A stretch of DNA of 64,000 nt from Nitrospira sp. KM1 (GCF_011405515.1 NZ_AP022671.1:744001-808000), one strand, 5' to 3'. Positions 45,068 through 54,841 are shown, counted from the first letter of the stretch. A program made the numbers and translations. Notes: generated from the letters alone by a model not told the origin.

Positions 45068-45406
45068 ATGAACCGTACGCTTCTTTGGTTGACGTTTGTT
45101 TGGTTGACCTGGCCTGGAGTGCTTGCGGCTTCGGAGGAATCATCTCCAATACCGGGATTCAATCAACGACTCAATGATTTCTTGGGATCCGAGGGTGGCG
45201 TGCAAGTCTATAAGGACGCGGATGGGAATGTCGGGACTGTTATCGATCCGCCCGGTGGCGTGCGGCAGGGTATCGTGCAACCACCGCCCAGTCCATCAAT
45301 GAATCTGGGTCCTCCGCTGCAGCTGAATGCCCCCAAATTTCCAGTTCCGCAACCGGTCACACCAACTCAACCTCCCGCGCCGGACTTCCCCCAAAAGGCA
45401 CGCTAG
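45068..45406 (+). CDS. Small exported proline-rich protein
   Basis: From the ATG at 45068 the product has 112 residues; an in-frame ATG at 45044 is possible. A signal peptide (MNRTLLWLTFVWLTWPGVLA) is followed by a short region with GFNQRLNDFLGSEGGVQVYKD and then a Pro-rich tail (PQPVTPTQPPAPDFPQKAR). No known family. Divergent from the acetolactate-synthase-like gene. Confidence 0.65.
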   Translation: MNRTLLWLTFVWLTWPGVLAASEESSPIPGFNQRLNDFLGSEGGVQVYKDADGNVGTVIDPPGGVRQGIVQPPPSPSMNLGPPLQLNAPKFPVPQPVTPTQPPAPDFPQKAR

Positions 45407-45892
45407 CCAGACCTGCTCGATTGCTGTTCACGCCCCCACTCCATATCTGCGCTTTCCAATCCTGTTTGTTCTCCGAACAGTGAAATAGCTCCCCATGCCA
45501 TTTCTGATCGACTATGGTTGCGTCTCAGCTGTTAGGCACGAATGCCCATTGCGATAAGTACATTCTCTAATGAACCGTAGCAGTGAAGTGATTCTCCCAC
45601 ACCTCTCTCCACTGACAAACGATTCGTTCTTGTTCGATCCGATGTTTCATGTATGAATTTGGAACGTCTGCTTCCACTTCCATACGGAAATTTCAGACCA
45701 AGCCTGGATAATCTCGCATTTTTCCCTTGACACTTACGTCCTTACATCGACGACGGATTTTTTGCTCCACGGTCTGGATCTTGCTGGGTGTGGCGAAAAC
45801 CACGACACTGCGCAAGCGTCGCCGGAAATTTTTCAGAGGGAAAAGGTCATCCCTTTGCGTTCGATCAACCTAGGCTCGTTATGGAGGGAAAC
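45407..45892 (+). other. Intergenic region, no gene seen
   Basis: These 486 bases contain no supported ORF or RNA. A TTGACA at 45728-45733 could be a -35 element for the peroxidase gene, but no good -10 follows at 16-18 bp. Confidence 0.4.
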
Positions 45893-47527
45893 ATGTCTTC
45901 GCGTGCACTGTTTATTGCCGTGACAGCCATCATGGCTGCAACCGTGGATGCCGGGTTTATGCTGCCGGCTATAGCCCAAGATTCCACCAGAAATTCCGTT
46001 CATGTGACTCGTCCCACACGCCCGCAGCAACCGGACGATAAGTTCACCCGGATGTTCCCTGGTCTCCCGTCCTTTTCGCCTCAAACCGACGAGGTTCGAG
46101 ACAGGATGAAAAAGCTCGGCGCACTGGGCGGTGTGCTCGATGCCGGAGACAATCTGACCGATCCGATCCAATCCATTGCGAACCCAGATGTCTTCAGCCC
46201 TCACAACCCGGATAACCCAAACATGACGGCGGGCGTGACGTTCTTTGGTCAGTTTCTGGACCACGACATTACGCTGGCCCTAAAGGCCCCTTTGCTTGAA
46301 CGGACGGACCCCAGACGGACAACCAATTTCCGGTCGGCGGCTTTTGACCTCGACAGCGTGTACGGTGACGGACCAGACGGCTCTCCCGAGTTGTATGACC
46401 GCTCATCCGGCGACATCAAGTTCCGGATCGAGGCCATTCCTGGATCCGAATTGGCCTCAAAGAAAGGCGCCACGCGGTACGATTTGCCGCGCGACCCCAA
46501 CAACAATGCCATCATCGGAGACAGTCGGAACGATGAAAACGTCGTGATCAGTCAGTTCCATCTCGCCATGCTGCGGTTTCACAACGCCGTGGTGGACAAT
46601 CTTCGTGCAAACCCGGCGTTTGCCCATCAATCGGCACAACAAGTCTTCCGGCAAGCGCAAAAAATGGTCCGCTGGCACTATCAGTGGATTATTCTCAACG
46701 AATTTCTGCCGCTCACGATCGGACAGGACCGTGTCGACGATATTATGAAAAGAGGTCTGAAATATTATCGAGTAGACAACCGCACGCTGGATGCCGACTT
46801 CCGTAACTCGCGAAAAGACCCGCTTATCCCTGTCGAATTTGCCGTCGCCGCATATCGCTTCGGCCACTCGCAGGTCCGGCCAAGCTATCGACTCAACTTC
46901 GGACCGGACGGCGGTTCGCCGTTCTTTGCCTTCGTGTTCGACGATACGCAGGATCCCAATAGTCCGGATCCGGCCGATCTGAGGGGCGGGAAACGGGCCC
47001 CGCGCCGGTTCATCGACTGGCAAACCTTCTTCAATTTTGGCGACAGCAACTCCCGGTCCAACAAGAAGATCGATGCCAAGCTCTCAAGTCCGCTCATGAT
47101 GTTGCTCGGTTCGCGTGGACCGGCTCCAGGCATGCCGGACGACGGCGTGCAATCCCTTGCCTCACGTAACCTGATGCGTCACGTGAATTTCGGCATTCCT
47201 TCCGGTCAAGCCATTGCCAGGGTCATGAACCTGCCTGTTCTGACGCCTGCTCAATTGTCGGATTTTGCTTCAGCCGGTATGGATAAGAGCACACCGCTGT
47301 GGTGCTATCTTCTGAAGGAAGCAGAAGTGATGGAAAGCGGCCTCCGCCTGGGGCCGGTAGGCAGCCGCATCGTCGGAGAGGTCTTTATCGGACTGCTCAA
47401 AGCCGATGAAGATTCGTACCTGGCAAGCCAACCGCGCTGGAAACCGGTTTTACCATCGGCAACGCCCGGCGATTTCAGAATTACCGATCTGTTGAAACTC
47501 GCTGGTGTGGTCCCGCCGCTCAACTGA
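45893..47527 (+). CDS. Exported animal-type haem peroxidase
   Basis: GGAGGG five bases before the ATG sets the start at 45893. The 544-residue product has a signal peptide (MSSRALFIAVTAIMAATVDA). The peroxidase domain (PF03098 type) carries the distal-His motif FFGQFLDHDITLAL and the proximal-His motif AYRFGHSQVRPSYRL. HLAMLRFHNAVVDNL and LDSVYGDGPDG are further family landmarks. Bacterial members are secreted and oxidise halides or organic substrates with H2O2. It is followed by a strong hairpin. Confidence 0.93.
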   Translation: MSSRALFIAVTAIMAATVDAGFMLPAIAQDSTRNSVHVTRPTRPQQPDDKFTRMFPGLPSFSPQTDEVRDRMKKLGALGGVLDAGDNLTDPIQSIANPDVFSPHNPDNPNMTAGVTFFGQFLDHDITLALKAPLLERTDPRRTTNFRSAAFDLDSVYGDGPDGSPELYDRSSGDIKFRIEAIPGSELASKKGATRYDLPRDPNNNAIIGDSRNDENVVISQFHLAMLRFHNAVVDNLRANPAFAHQSAQQVFRQAQKMVRWHYQWIILNEFLPLTIGQDRVDDIMKRGLKYYRVDNRTLDADFRNSRKDPLIPVEFAVAAYRFGHSQVRPSYRLNFGPDGGSPFFAFVFDDTQDPNSPDPADLRGGKRAPRRFIDWQTFFNFGDSNSRSNKKIDAKLSSPLMMLLGSRGPAPGMPDDGVQSLASRNLMRHVNFGIPSGQAIARVMNLPVLTPAQLSDFASAGMDKSTPLWCYLLKEAEVMESGLRLGPVGSRIVGEVFIGLLKADEDSYLASQPRWKPVLPSATPGDFRITDLLKLAGVVPPLN

Positions 47528-47537
47528 TGTGCATGTG

Positions 47538-47567
47538 CGGCAGGCACCCTTCACTGGGTGCCTGCCG
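47538..47567. terminator. Bidirectional terminator hairpin
   Basis: A perfect 12-bp inverted repeat, CGGCAGGCACCC and GGGTGCCTGCCG with loop TTCACT, lies between the convergent peroxidase and metallo-hydrolase genes. The flanking sequence is pyrimidine-rich (TCCGTCTTCT) on the plus side. Confidence 0.7.
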
Positions 47568-47593
47568 TCCGTCTTCTGAACTCCTGATTTCCC

Positions 47594-48328
47594 TTAGTCC
47601 CTCTCATCTCCGAGAACTTCTCGAAGCATAGTGGCAAAATCATTGAGCGCCTGCCGTCCGTCACCAACAAAGACCGACCCATGCATCGTCGCGACGGCCT
47701 TGGGATCAAGCGCACTCAGCCGGACCAGCGTCGAGTCGGTAAGATGGCTGTACGGCAGATAATTGGCCAGCGGACCCTTCTGATACTCCTCAAGAACATT
47801 CCGGCATCGGCCGACAACATCCGACTGTGTGACCGGTTCGACGTTTCCACCCTGATGAAACAAATCCGAGCAGAACAATGTACGATGTGTTTCTTCAAAT
47901 AACAGCCCGGCTTCCCAACAATGAGGGACATGCGGCGTCTGCAGAAATCGAAACCGGTATTTTCCTGTCTCCAACACTTCACCATCGACCATGCCTTTGG
48001 CCGGCCTTACGGCCACACAGTCATCGACGCTGACCAGTTTTCCTACCATGCTGCATACGGCCGTGGAATGATGAGCCGTCTGCTGCCATTCCGATAGTGA
48101 ACCGCATTCGTCAGCCTCTACATGGCTGAATCCGATCCACCGGAGCGCTGTCGGATCGATTAACGTCGCGACAGCTTCTCGCACGGTAGAAAAGAACCCT
48201 CGGGGTCCGGTGTGGAACAAGAGGGGTTGTTCGTCTCGGACGAGGAACTGGCTGAATTGCAGATTGAACGGTTCCACGAAGAAGGTAATTCGAAAGACGT
48301 CGGGAGCAACCTCGGTAATCTGTGTCAT
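47594..48328 (-). CDS. Metallo-beta-lactamase-fold, ODP-type di-iron protein
   Basis: GGAGG before the ATG at 48328 sets the start. The 244-residue protein has [10 protein letters not shown] (the H-x-E-x-D ligand set of flavodiiron and ODP proteins), His in TPHVPHCWE, Asp in [11 protein letters not shown] and His in ATMHGS. ODP proteins are di-iron O2 sensors or reductases. There is no flavodoxin domain, so it is unlikely to reduce O2 directly without a partner. It may be a sensor or hydrolase. Confidence 0.85.
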   Translation of the reverse strand: MTQITEVAPDVFRITFFVEPFNLQFSQFLVRDEQPLLFHTGPRGFFSTVREAVATLIDPTALRWIGFSHVEADECGSLSEWQQTAHHSTAVCSMVGKLVSVDDCVAVRPAKGMVDGEVLETGKYRFRFLQTPHVPHCWEAGLLFEETHRTLFCSDLFHQGGNVEPVTQSDVVGRCRNVLEEYQKGPLANYLPYSHLTDSTLVRLSALDPKAVATMHGSVFVGDGRQALNDFATMLREVLGDERD

Positions 48329-48856
48329 CGAGCCTCCGTGCTGGTGAAATCGGTCCGACTTTCCTCTCAGGTACCACTTGCGGCCTATCAGCATCCTGAG
48401 CGGTGCGACTTTACAATCGCGCGTCTCACCAGCGGTTTGAAGGCCATCCTACGACCCGAGAGGACCGTACATGGGAAACGCGAAGCAAATCAAGAGCTGC
48501 CCATGCGCAATCTGTTGAACCTTCCCTATCGAGAAATTCTTCGCGGTCGCGTACATCGATACCACTCTGTTCATGCCATAGAACGCTCTCCAGCTTGCGT
48601 CGGCTCCGGATGCGTTCAGGTCTTCACTGGCCCGACCCGCGTTTGCCTTATACATCGCCCGGGACCGCATCGACGTCGGTTCACGTGTCCCTCTCACGAC
48701 CATCTGAAACCCAGCCGCGTATGACTCCTAGATGATCCCTAAAAAGACAAATTGCATCTATTACCTGTGCACGAGATGGAAAACACCGTGTTGCACAAGC
48801 TGTGCGGAACCACCTAGAGTGAAGTATGCATGCACGTCTGTTGCAGGAGGTGGTTC
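48329..48856. other. Divergent intergenic region, no gene seen
   Basis: Several short ORFs (84-170 codons) cross this stretch on both strands, but none has a ribosome binding site, a recognisable domain or typical coding character. It separates the divergent hydrolase and radical SAM genes and should contain both promoters. Confidence 0.45.
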
Positions 48857-50398
48857 ATGAACCTGCTTCTCGTTCACCCCAGTCCGTTGATGTATACCAA
48901 GATTTATCTTCGACTGGAACCACTCGGTCTCGAACTGGTCGCAGCCGCCGCCCTCCGTGCCGGGCACCGCGTCACCCTCTTGGACCTCCAAGTTGAATCT
49001 CATGACCAACTCTTCGACCTGTTGAACGATCAGAAACCGGACGCGGTCGGTTTTTCCTGCAACTACCTCGCGAACGTTCCTGAAATAATCGACCTCGTAA
49101 GAGCCATCAAACGACAACTCCCGAACACAGTCGTGTTCGTGGGAGGACACAGCGCGTCATTCGTCGCTCAAGCCATGCTCGACGATGCCGCCGGCGATAT
49201 TGACTGCGTGTTGAGAGGAGAGGGTGAAGGAGCCGTCATGGCGTTGCTTGAAGCGATTGAACAGCACCGTCCACTGACAGAAGTTCCTGGTGCATTGGCT
49301 CCAATGGGCGAAGGACCTCCACCCCAAATGATTGAGAGCCTGAATGATCTCCGCCCGGCGCGCCATCTTCTCCGGCACCGCCGAAAATATTTCATCGGCG
49401 TGCTCGACCCCTGCGCCTCGATTGAATTCACGCGAGGCTGTCCATGGGACTGTTCGTTCTGCAGCGCATGGACATTCTATGGAAGAAGCTACCGTACGGC
49501 CGCCCCGGAAATGATTGTCGAAGACCTCGCATCGATCCAAGAACCGGGCGTGTTTATTGTCGATGATGTGGCGTTTATACATGCCAAGCACGGCCTAGCC
49601 ATCGGTGAGGCGATCGCCAGACGTGGGATCAAGAAGCAATACTATCTCGAGACCCGTGGAGACGTCTTATTGCGTAATAAGGAGGTATTCCAGTTCTGGA
49701 AGACATTAGGGCTGGCCTACATGTTCATCGGCATCGAAGCGATTGATGAGGAAGGACTGACCCACTACCGCAAGCGCATCAGCATGGGTAAGAACTTTGA
49801 GGCCCTTGAATTTGCCCGCTCGCTGGGGATTACTGTGGCGATCAATCTGATTGCCGATCCTGGATGGGACCGCCGCCGTTTTGAAGTCGTCCGCCAGTGG
49901 TGCCTTGATATTCCGGAGATCGTGAACATCAGCGTCAATACTCCCTACCCGGGCACGGAAACCTGGCATACGGAAGGCCGCTGCCTCACCACGCGCGACT
50001 ACCGCCTGTTTGACATCCAACATGCAGTCCTGCCCACTTTCCTGCCGCTGCCCGAATTCTATGAGGAATTGGTCAAGACACAGCAGATACTCAATCAAAA
50101 GCACCTGGGTTGGACCGCGCTGAAATCGACGGCCCGCATTGCCGCAGGTCACCTGCTTCGAGGCCAAACGAATTTCGTGAAGATGTTATGGAAGTTTAGC
50201 AGCGTATACGATCCGGCGTTACAAATGGCAGATCATGCCCGGCCTATTCAATACCAGATGCCGTTGCCTCCGGATCATACATCCGATGTCAACGCTCAGC
50301 TCTTGTATATACATCGCGCAGAGGGTCGAAAGAGTCGCTTGTACGATGACGCGACGGAACATTTTGTGAATAGGACGCGAAGCGGCACGACCGGGTAA
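48857..50398 (+). CDS. hpnR: B12-binding radical SAM protein, probable hopanoid C-3 methylase
   Basis: AGGAGGTGGTTC before the ATG sets the start. The 513 residues have a cobalamin-binding N-terminus (MNLLLVHPSPLMYTKIYLRL, LGLELVAAA, FSCNYLANVPEIIDLV, VGGHSASF). The radical SAM cluster motif CPWDCSFC has Cys195, 199 and 202. These segments match HpnR, which adds the C-3 methyl group to hopanoids. Hopanoid synthesis genes (shc, hpnC-G) are not in the window. HpnJ or another B12-radical SAM methylase is the main alternative. Confidence 0.75.
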   Translation: MNLLLVHPSPLMYTKIYLRLEPLGLELVAAAALRAGHRVTLLDLQVESHDQLFDLLNDQKPDAVGFSCNYLANVPEIIDLVRAIKRQLPNTVVFVGGHSASFVAQAMLDDAAGDIDCVLRGEGEGAVMALLEAIEQHRPLTEVPGALAPMGEGPPPQMIESLNDLRPARHLLRHRRKYFIGVLDPCASIEFTRGCPWDCSFCSAWTFYGRSYRTAAPEMIVEDLASIQEPGVFIVDDVAFIHAKHGLAIGEAIARRGIKKQYYLETRGDVLLRNKEVFQFWKTLGLAYMFIGIEAIDEEGLTHYRKRISMGKNFEALEFARSLGITVAINLIADPGWDRRRFEVVRQWCLDIPEIVNISVNTPYPGTETWHTEGRCLTTRDYRLFDIQHAVLPTFLPLPEFYEELVKTQQILNQKHLGWTALKSTARIAAGHLLRGQTNFVKMLWKFSSVYDPALQMADHARPIQYQMPLPPDHTSDVNAQLLYIHRAEGRKSRLYDDATEHFVNRTRSGTTG

Positions 50399-50410
50399 CC
50401 AAACGTTTGT

Positions 50411-51514
50411 ATGGCAACGCTTGGCCATAAGCTGTACGATCGAGGCACTGCCGAAGTCGTTCTTGACTCGGTCTCAGTCATTAATAACGGCTCGGTCATC
50501 CTCCGGTTCAGAGAGGTGGAGGTCGAATGGTCCAATGGCGACCAGTCATCTCTTCAGCCCATCATCGATTGCCTTCAACGGGCTGGAGCGAGGCCGCACG
50601 ACGGAAGACCAAAATTGTTCCGTGCACTTTCCCTGTTCTATGACCGCCCGAGGTCGGCACCGGCAGATGCCCCGGTCATCGAACATCTTCGGCAAGATTT
50701 GAATCGACAATGCTACGTCCTCAAGCAATGTGATCCCGGTGTTCGTCTAGAACGCGCCCCAGTTGACCTGCACCATATGCGAGTGACAGTCAGGCGCATG
50801 CGGGCCGTGCTGAAGTCCGCCCGCCAGATCGTGGCCACTGTCTGGGTCGAACCCTTATTAAGCGGTCTTCAATGGCTGGGGCACATCCTTGGACATGGAC
50901 GGGATCTCGACGTGCAAATCGAATACTTTGTTCGGGAAATGCAACAGCTAAAGGGCGCCGACCGCCGTCCGATCGAGCGATTTCTCGCTCGTCTTCAAGG
51001 GGAGCGCGCTCGCTATCAGCAGAAACTGATCGACGAGATGAACAGTGCGCGATATCTGGGATTTCTGACCACGTTGCAAAAATCCGCAAACGACCCGGCT
51101 GTCGTTGATCCGGAGTACAGTCCTGCCGACCTGGCACGGCGGCAGTTTCGGAAGCTCAAACAAATCGTGAATAATCTCAGAGCATCTCCCTCGGACAAAG
51201 ATCTCCATCGAGTGAGGATACGTGCGAAACGGGTCCGGTATGCCGCCGAGTTGGTCAAGGCCTGCGATCGCAAACGCATATCCCGGTTTGTGAAGGCTGC
51301 GAAACGATTCCAAGAGCTGTTGGGAACACACCAGGATGCCGTCCTCGCAGAACAGTACATCTCTGATGTACTGTGACACGAGACGGGCAAACACTTGGCG
51401 GTTACGGCGGGTCTTCTGGTCGCCCGAGCACGGCAGCGGCGAACCGAAGCGCGTGAGCGGTTTTCCCTGGAATGGAAACGGTTCAAGAAAAAAGGCGGAC
51501 AGCTATGGAAATAA
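50411..51514 (+). pseudogene. CYTH-CHAD protein, N-terminally truncated and with an in-frame stop
   Basis: The ORF starts at 50411 with only the second half of a CYTH domain (TAEVVLDSVSVINNGSVILR and EVEVEWSNGD). The CHAD domain follows (LHHMRVTVRRMRAVLKSAR, LGHILGHGRDLDVQ, LHRVRIRAKRVRYAAELVK and LGTHQDAVLA). TGA at 51374-51376 cuts the CHAD domain; the same frame continues to TAA at 51512 with AGLLVARARQRRTEARERF, which is the expected end of CHAD. There is no ribosome binding site. Both the missing N-terminus and the nonsense codon point to decay. Confidence 0.8.
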
Positions 51515-51834
51515 TACAATTACGGCTGATGTCGCCAGGTGTATTAATTCTCTTCATAATGCTGTCTGTCGCTGCCTCCCAAGCAGGAGAGAAGCAAGCG
51601 ACTCTGGTGGTCGATGCGACTCAAGGGCCGTTGCCGGCCGTAAAGGATCAAGCTGCCCGGGCCAGGAAATCCGGAGCTGCCTCCGTGGCGGTTAAATTGG
51701 AAAATACCTCTCAGCTCCAGGATCCTCAGTTGCTTCCACTGATCGAGAAGGAAGTCGCTCATATGCTTGTGAAAGAAGGCTTCATACCGGCGCAGATATC
51801 GTTTCATCATTGCGCTGAAACCTGCCCCAAGTGA
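51505..51834 (+). CDS. Small exported hypothetical protein
   Basis: From the ATG at 51505 the product has 109 residues with a signal peptide (about 1-26, LMSPGVLILFIMLSVAASQAG). The mature part is a mixed alpha/beta sequence (ATLVVDATQGPLPAVKDQAA, GAASVAVKLEN) ending HHCAETCPK. No family was recognised. Its start overlaps the read-through end of the CHAD remnant. An in-frame ATG at 51472 is less likely. Confidence 0.6.
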   Translation: MEIIQLRLMSPGVLILFIMLSVAASQAGEKQATLVVDATQGPLPAVKDQAARARKSGAASVAVKLENTSQLQDPQLLPLIEKEVAHMLVKEGFIPAQISFHHCAETCPK

Positions 51835-51843
51835 CAATACCGT

Positions 51844-52484
51844 TCAGCGTGGCTGCAAATCACGTCCAAACAGTGCGCTCTTAAAGAGCCTCACCTGCAT
51901 CGTTTCAACGTCAAGATTGGGGATATCTCCACTTGATTTCGTCTTTGTAGTTCTCGAACACGCCAGGGCCTTCAGGGTAATACCGTCAGATCGACGGCTC
52001 CTTGTCACAGTCCAACCAAAATGGCCGATGCACACGAGTTCTCCGGCTTGACTGTCGAACGTACCGCCGACCGGTTGGCCGTGATCGATCAATGTCGATC
52101 GGCTCGCGATTCCGACCTTTGTACGAAACGTTGATTCGGCAACGTCAATCTCGTACCGAGTCAGTGCATAGCTGCCTGGTTCAAGCGCCAAGACATAGTG
52201 TCTCGGCTGTTGTTCCGTGTAATGGGCCGATCCCTCAATCACAACCTCCGTCACTGCATCTGCCTTACCTTGATCTCGTTGGCAGGCTTCCCCCACTCGC
52301 CGATATAGTAATCCTTGGACTTCACCCCGATTTCTGATCGACGGGCCGCATCAAATATAATTCCCACCGCTGTTCTAATGTCCGAAAACATCCTGCCAAG
52401 AGGATCAGGTATATGAGCGCCATACAGACCAACGGCATAGACCCGCTTCATAGGGGACTTCCGAAAATTGATCTGCGCATTCAT
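51844..52484 (-). pseudogene. Unrecognised protein, probably split by a frameshift
   Basis: Two frames look like one gene. The first (from about 52451 or 52484 to 52251) has DYYIGEWGKPANEIKVRQMQ. The second (about 52264 to 51844) has TEVVIEGSAHYTEQ, YVLALEPGSYALTRYEI and GELVCIGHFGWTVTRS. WG-x-P-x-x-EI-x-VRQ followed by LEPGxYxL resembles small beta-rich exported proteins. The junction is near 52255-52265. It may be a real frameshift or two small genes; no signal peptide is seen on the first part. Confidence 0.45.
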
Positions 52485-52808
52485 CCTGAATGCGTGGCGT
52501 ACAGATGCAGCGATTGTACCGATTTCATGACACTCCGATCAGCGTCCTTTCAAATGGAAAGCCTGTGCCTTATTTCACATCCACTGGTGTTTAAAGGCAG
52601 TATTCAATGACGCGACCTCAAAGGCCTTCAGTGATGCTCATCAATGCACAGACAGTCCCTTCTGTTACGATATAAGAAATATAAGGTCATGGTAATACAG
52701 TGGATATATCCTCACTCCACCATGGCACCGGCTCTGCATGCCCTTTGAGCCTATGGCTGTATTGGTATGGCTGAAATCATTCCTGTGAACAGGGGAAAGG
52801 ACATTTTT
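52485..52808. other. Intergenic region, no gene seen
   Basis: No supported ORF, RNA or repeat. It lies between the frameshifted minus-strand gene and the PilZ gene on the plus strand, so it should hold divergent promoters. Confidence 0.4.
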
Positions 52809-53135
52809 ATGGTCACCCGCCAACAACCCCGATTTCCGATTACGTTTCACGGCACGCTTGAATATCAGGACCGACTTCACCAGATTACGAGATCCTGGGA
52901 CCTGTCCAGAAAGGGATGCCGATTGGAGAGCCGTTTTGAAGCCTATGCGGGCATGAAGGTGAACTTGCTCTTGTCTTTGCCAGAGGGCGAATCCCCTATT
53001 CTGATCGACCGGGCCGTGGTCAGATGGTGCGGCACTAGAGAAATTGGGCTCGAATTTCAGTCTCTTCTCTCACCGTATCGTGAACGGCTTGACCATACGC
53101 TTGAGAAACTCGAAGCGGAAGTCAGCCATAGGTAG
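52809..53135 (+). CDS. PilZ domain protein
   Basis: AAAGGA before the ATG at 52809 supports this start; 52767 is in frame. The 108 residues have an N-terminal RQQPRFP (RxxxR-like c-di-GMP contact), the DLSRKGCRLES motif (D/N-x-S-x-x-G) and a final GLEFQSL strand. PilZ domains bind cyclic di-GMP; without an output domain it would act by protein contact. An HD-GYP phosphodiesterase-type gene is 7 kb away. Confidence 0.85.
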   Translation: MVTRQQPRFPITFHGTLEYQDRLHQITRSWDLSRKGCRLESRFEAYAGMKVNLLLSLPEGESPILIDRAVVRWCGTREIGLEFQSLLSPYRERLDHTLEKLEAEVSHR

Positions 53136-53173
53136 CCGGCCTTTGCGTCTCTGCGAGGCCACGTCTCAAACAC

Positions 53174-53205
53174 AAAAGGCCTGCCGCGGTTGCGGCAGGC
53201 CTTTT
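53174..53205. terminator. Strong bidirectional terminator
   Basis: A 14-bp perfect stem (AAAAGGCCTGCCGC / GCGGCAGGCCTTTT, loop GGTT) with A and T runs at its ends lies between the convergent PilZ and cold-shock genes. It would terminate transcription from both sides. Confidence 0.9.
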
Positions 53206-53237
53206 CACTTCACAGGGCCTATTCCGGTAGAATTCCG

Positions 53238-53453
53238 CTACGATGCGACCATCGTCTTGGCTACATTGGCCGCCTGGGGTCCTTTGGCACCTTGGACGAT
53301 GTCGAATTCGACATTCTCTCCTTCCTTCAGCGTTTTAAAGCCTTCACCCTGAAGGGCGGAGTAATGCACGAAGACATCCTCCCCGCTATCAAGACGGATG
53401 AATCCGAACCCCTTACGGTCGTTAAACCACTTCACCGTTCCTTTGGTCTTCAC
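53238..53453 (-). CDS. Cold-shock protein (CspA family)
   Basis: The start is GTG at 53453, preceded at six bases by AAGGAGG; this gives 71 residues, the standard length. The single cold-shock domain has RNP1 KGFGFI and RNP2 VFVHY, and WF at TVKWFND. It binds single-stranded RNA or DNA, acting as an RNA chaperone. The longer frame to 53480 has no ribosome binding site. An untranslated leader probably occupies part of 53454-53700. Confidence 0.95.
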   Translation of the reverse strand: MKTKGTVKWFNDRKGFGFIRLDSGEDVFVHYSALQGEGFKTLKEGENVEFDIVQGAKGPQAANVAKTMVAS

Positions 53454-53749
53454 GAAACCCTCCTTTTTCTCAACGACCACGCTGATTTACGTAGCCGTGC
53501 CCGGCCCAGTTGATACACACCGCACGATAATGAAAGAAAATAGTGAAAAAATGAGAGGTGGGACGGGCTCTTTGAAGAAAGGTGAAACTGGCTCACGAGA
53601 CCCATCTTGGTTAGAAACCGCGGAGCATGTAACACGCCACCTGAAATCTTGTCAAGCCTATCTTCAAGAAAAAAGCTTGATCTCCGTTTGTAGACAAGAT
53701 GGGACTGCTCACCTATAGTGGTCATCCAATCCGGAGACGGCATCCCTTC

Positions 53750-54841
53750 ATGTTCCTCCGCAAGCTGCTCGACCGTTATATTTTTACGGAGCTCCTCTCC
53801 CCGTTCTTGGTCAGTCTGGGCGTCCTGTGTTTCGTCATGCTCACGCGCGAACTGCTCCGGCTTGTCGAACTGTTGGTCTCCAAGGGCGTTGGGATTTTCG
53901 CCGTCCTCAAGGTATTCGCAAATCTTCTCCCTTCCTTTCTCGTGCTGACGCTCCCCATCGCGGGAATTATCGCGTCCATCACGGCCTTCGGACGTCTCTC
54001 GTTCGACAAGGAGCTGGTCGCCATGCGGGCAGCGGGGCTGAGCTTGCTCCGGTTATCGCAGCCGGTATTTCTCTTCGCGGCCTTGGTGTTCACCCTGACC
54101 CTCTGGCTGGCCCAATGGGGACAGCCATGGAGTTCGACCAATCTCAAAAAAGTGGCTCTGAATCTGCTCCGGGATCAACTGGTGCTTGCTCTCGAACGGG
54201 GAACGTTTAATGAACCGATCCCAAAAATGATGATATTCGTCTCGGACCTCGGCGATGATCCCCGCTCAACGGGTATTTTCGTGTCCGATGAGCGTAATGC
54301 GGATGATCCGCGCATCATTGTCGCCAGACAATACGAAGTCCTCGTCGAACCTTCGACGAATCAGATCGCCCTCCGTCTGCTGGACGGAGTGATCCATAGC
54401 AAGCCGGATGAACTGGACGAATACCAGCAAGTCGGATTCTCCAACTATGATTTGAAACTCTCTCTCAGTCAGAGCGGATATACATCGACGGAAGAACGGC
54501 CGTCCTACGAAAGCATCATGCGACAGCTGGCCGACTCACAGGGGAAGGATCCGGCTGCACTCCGTCGGCTGATGGAATATTACAAAGACCTCGCGTTTCC
54601 AACCGCTTCGCTGGTGTTCTGCATTCTTGGAGTCCCGGTGGGAATCGTCTCAAAGCGGTCGGGACGGATTGGCGGATTCGCCGTCGGCGTCCTGGTGGTG
54701 ATTCTCTATTACGTCCTGAACGTCGCATGCGAGTTTCTTGTCACAACTGCCGTGATTCCACCGTTTGCCGGAGCCTGGCTGCCCAACATCATTTTTGCCG
54801 TCATCACGGTCCTATGGTTTTACAAGATAAGCCGCGAGTGA
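53750..54841 (+). CDS. lptF: LPS export permease LptF
   Basis: This YjgP/YjgQ-family protein, with LptG, forms the inner-membrane part of the LptB2FG ABC exporter for lipopolysaccharide. The 363 residues have six membrane helices: three in the first 110 residues (TELLSPFLVSLGVLCFVML, LTLPIAGIIASITAFG) and three at the end. A periplasmic beta-jellyroll lies between. The coupling helix region LSFDKELVAMRAAGLSL is typical. Start is uncertain: 53699 is in frame, and neither has a clear site. LptG follows after 71 bases. Confidence 0.93.
   Translation: MFLRKLLDRYIFTELLSPFLVSLGVLCFVMLTRELLRLVELLVSKGVGIFAVLKVFANLLPSFLVLTLPIAGIIASITAFGRLSFDKELVAMRAAGLSLLRLSQPVFLFAALVFTLTLWLAQWGQPWSSTNLKKVALNLLRDQLVLALERGTFNEPIPKMMIFVSDLGDDPRSTGIFVSDERNADDPRIIVARQYEVLVEPSTNQIALRLLDGVIHSKPDELDEYQQVGFSNYDLKLSLSQSGYTSTEERPSYESIMRQLADSQGKDPAALRRLMEYYKDLAFPTASLVFCILGVPVGIVSKRSGRIGGFAVGVLVVILYYVLNVACEFLVTTAVIPPFAGAWLPNIIFAVITVLWFYKISRE

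Noticed and set aside
48403-48735. ORFs of 84-170 codons before hpnR
   Set aside because: No ribosome binding site, domain or plausible coding character on either strand.
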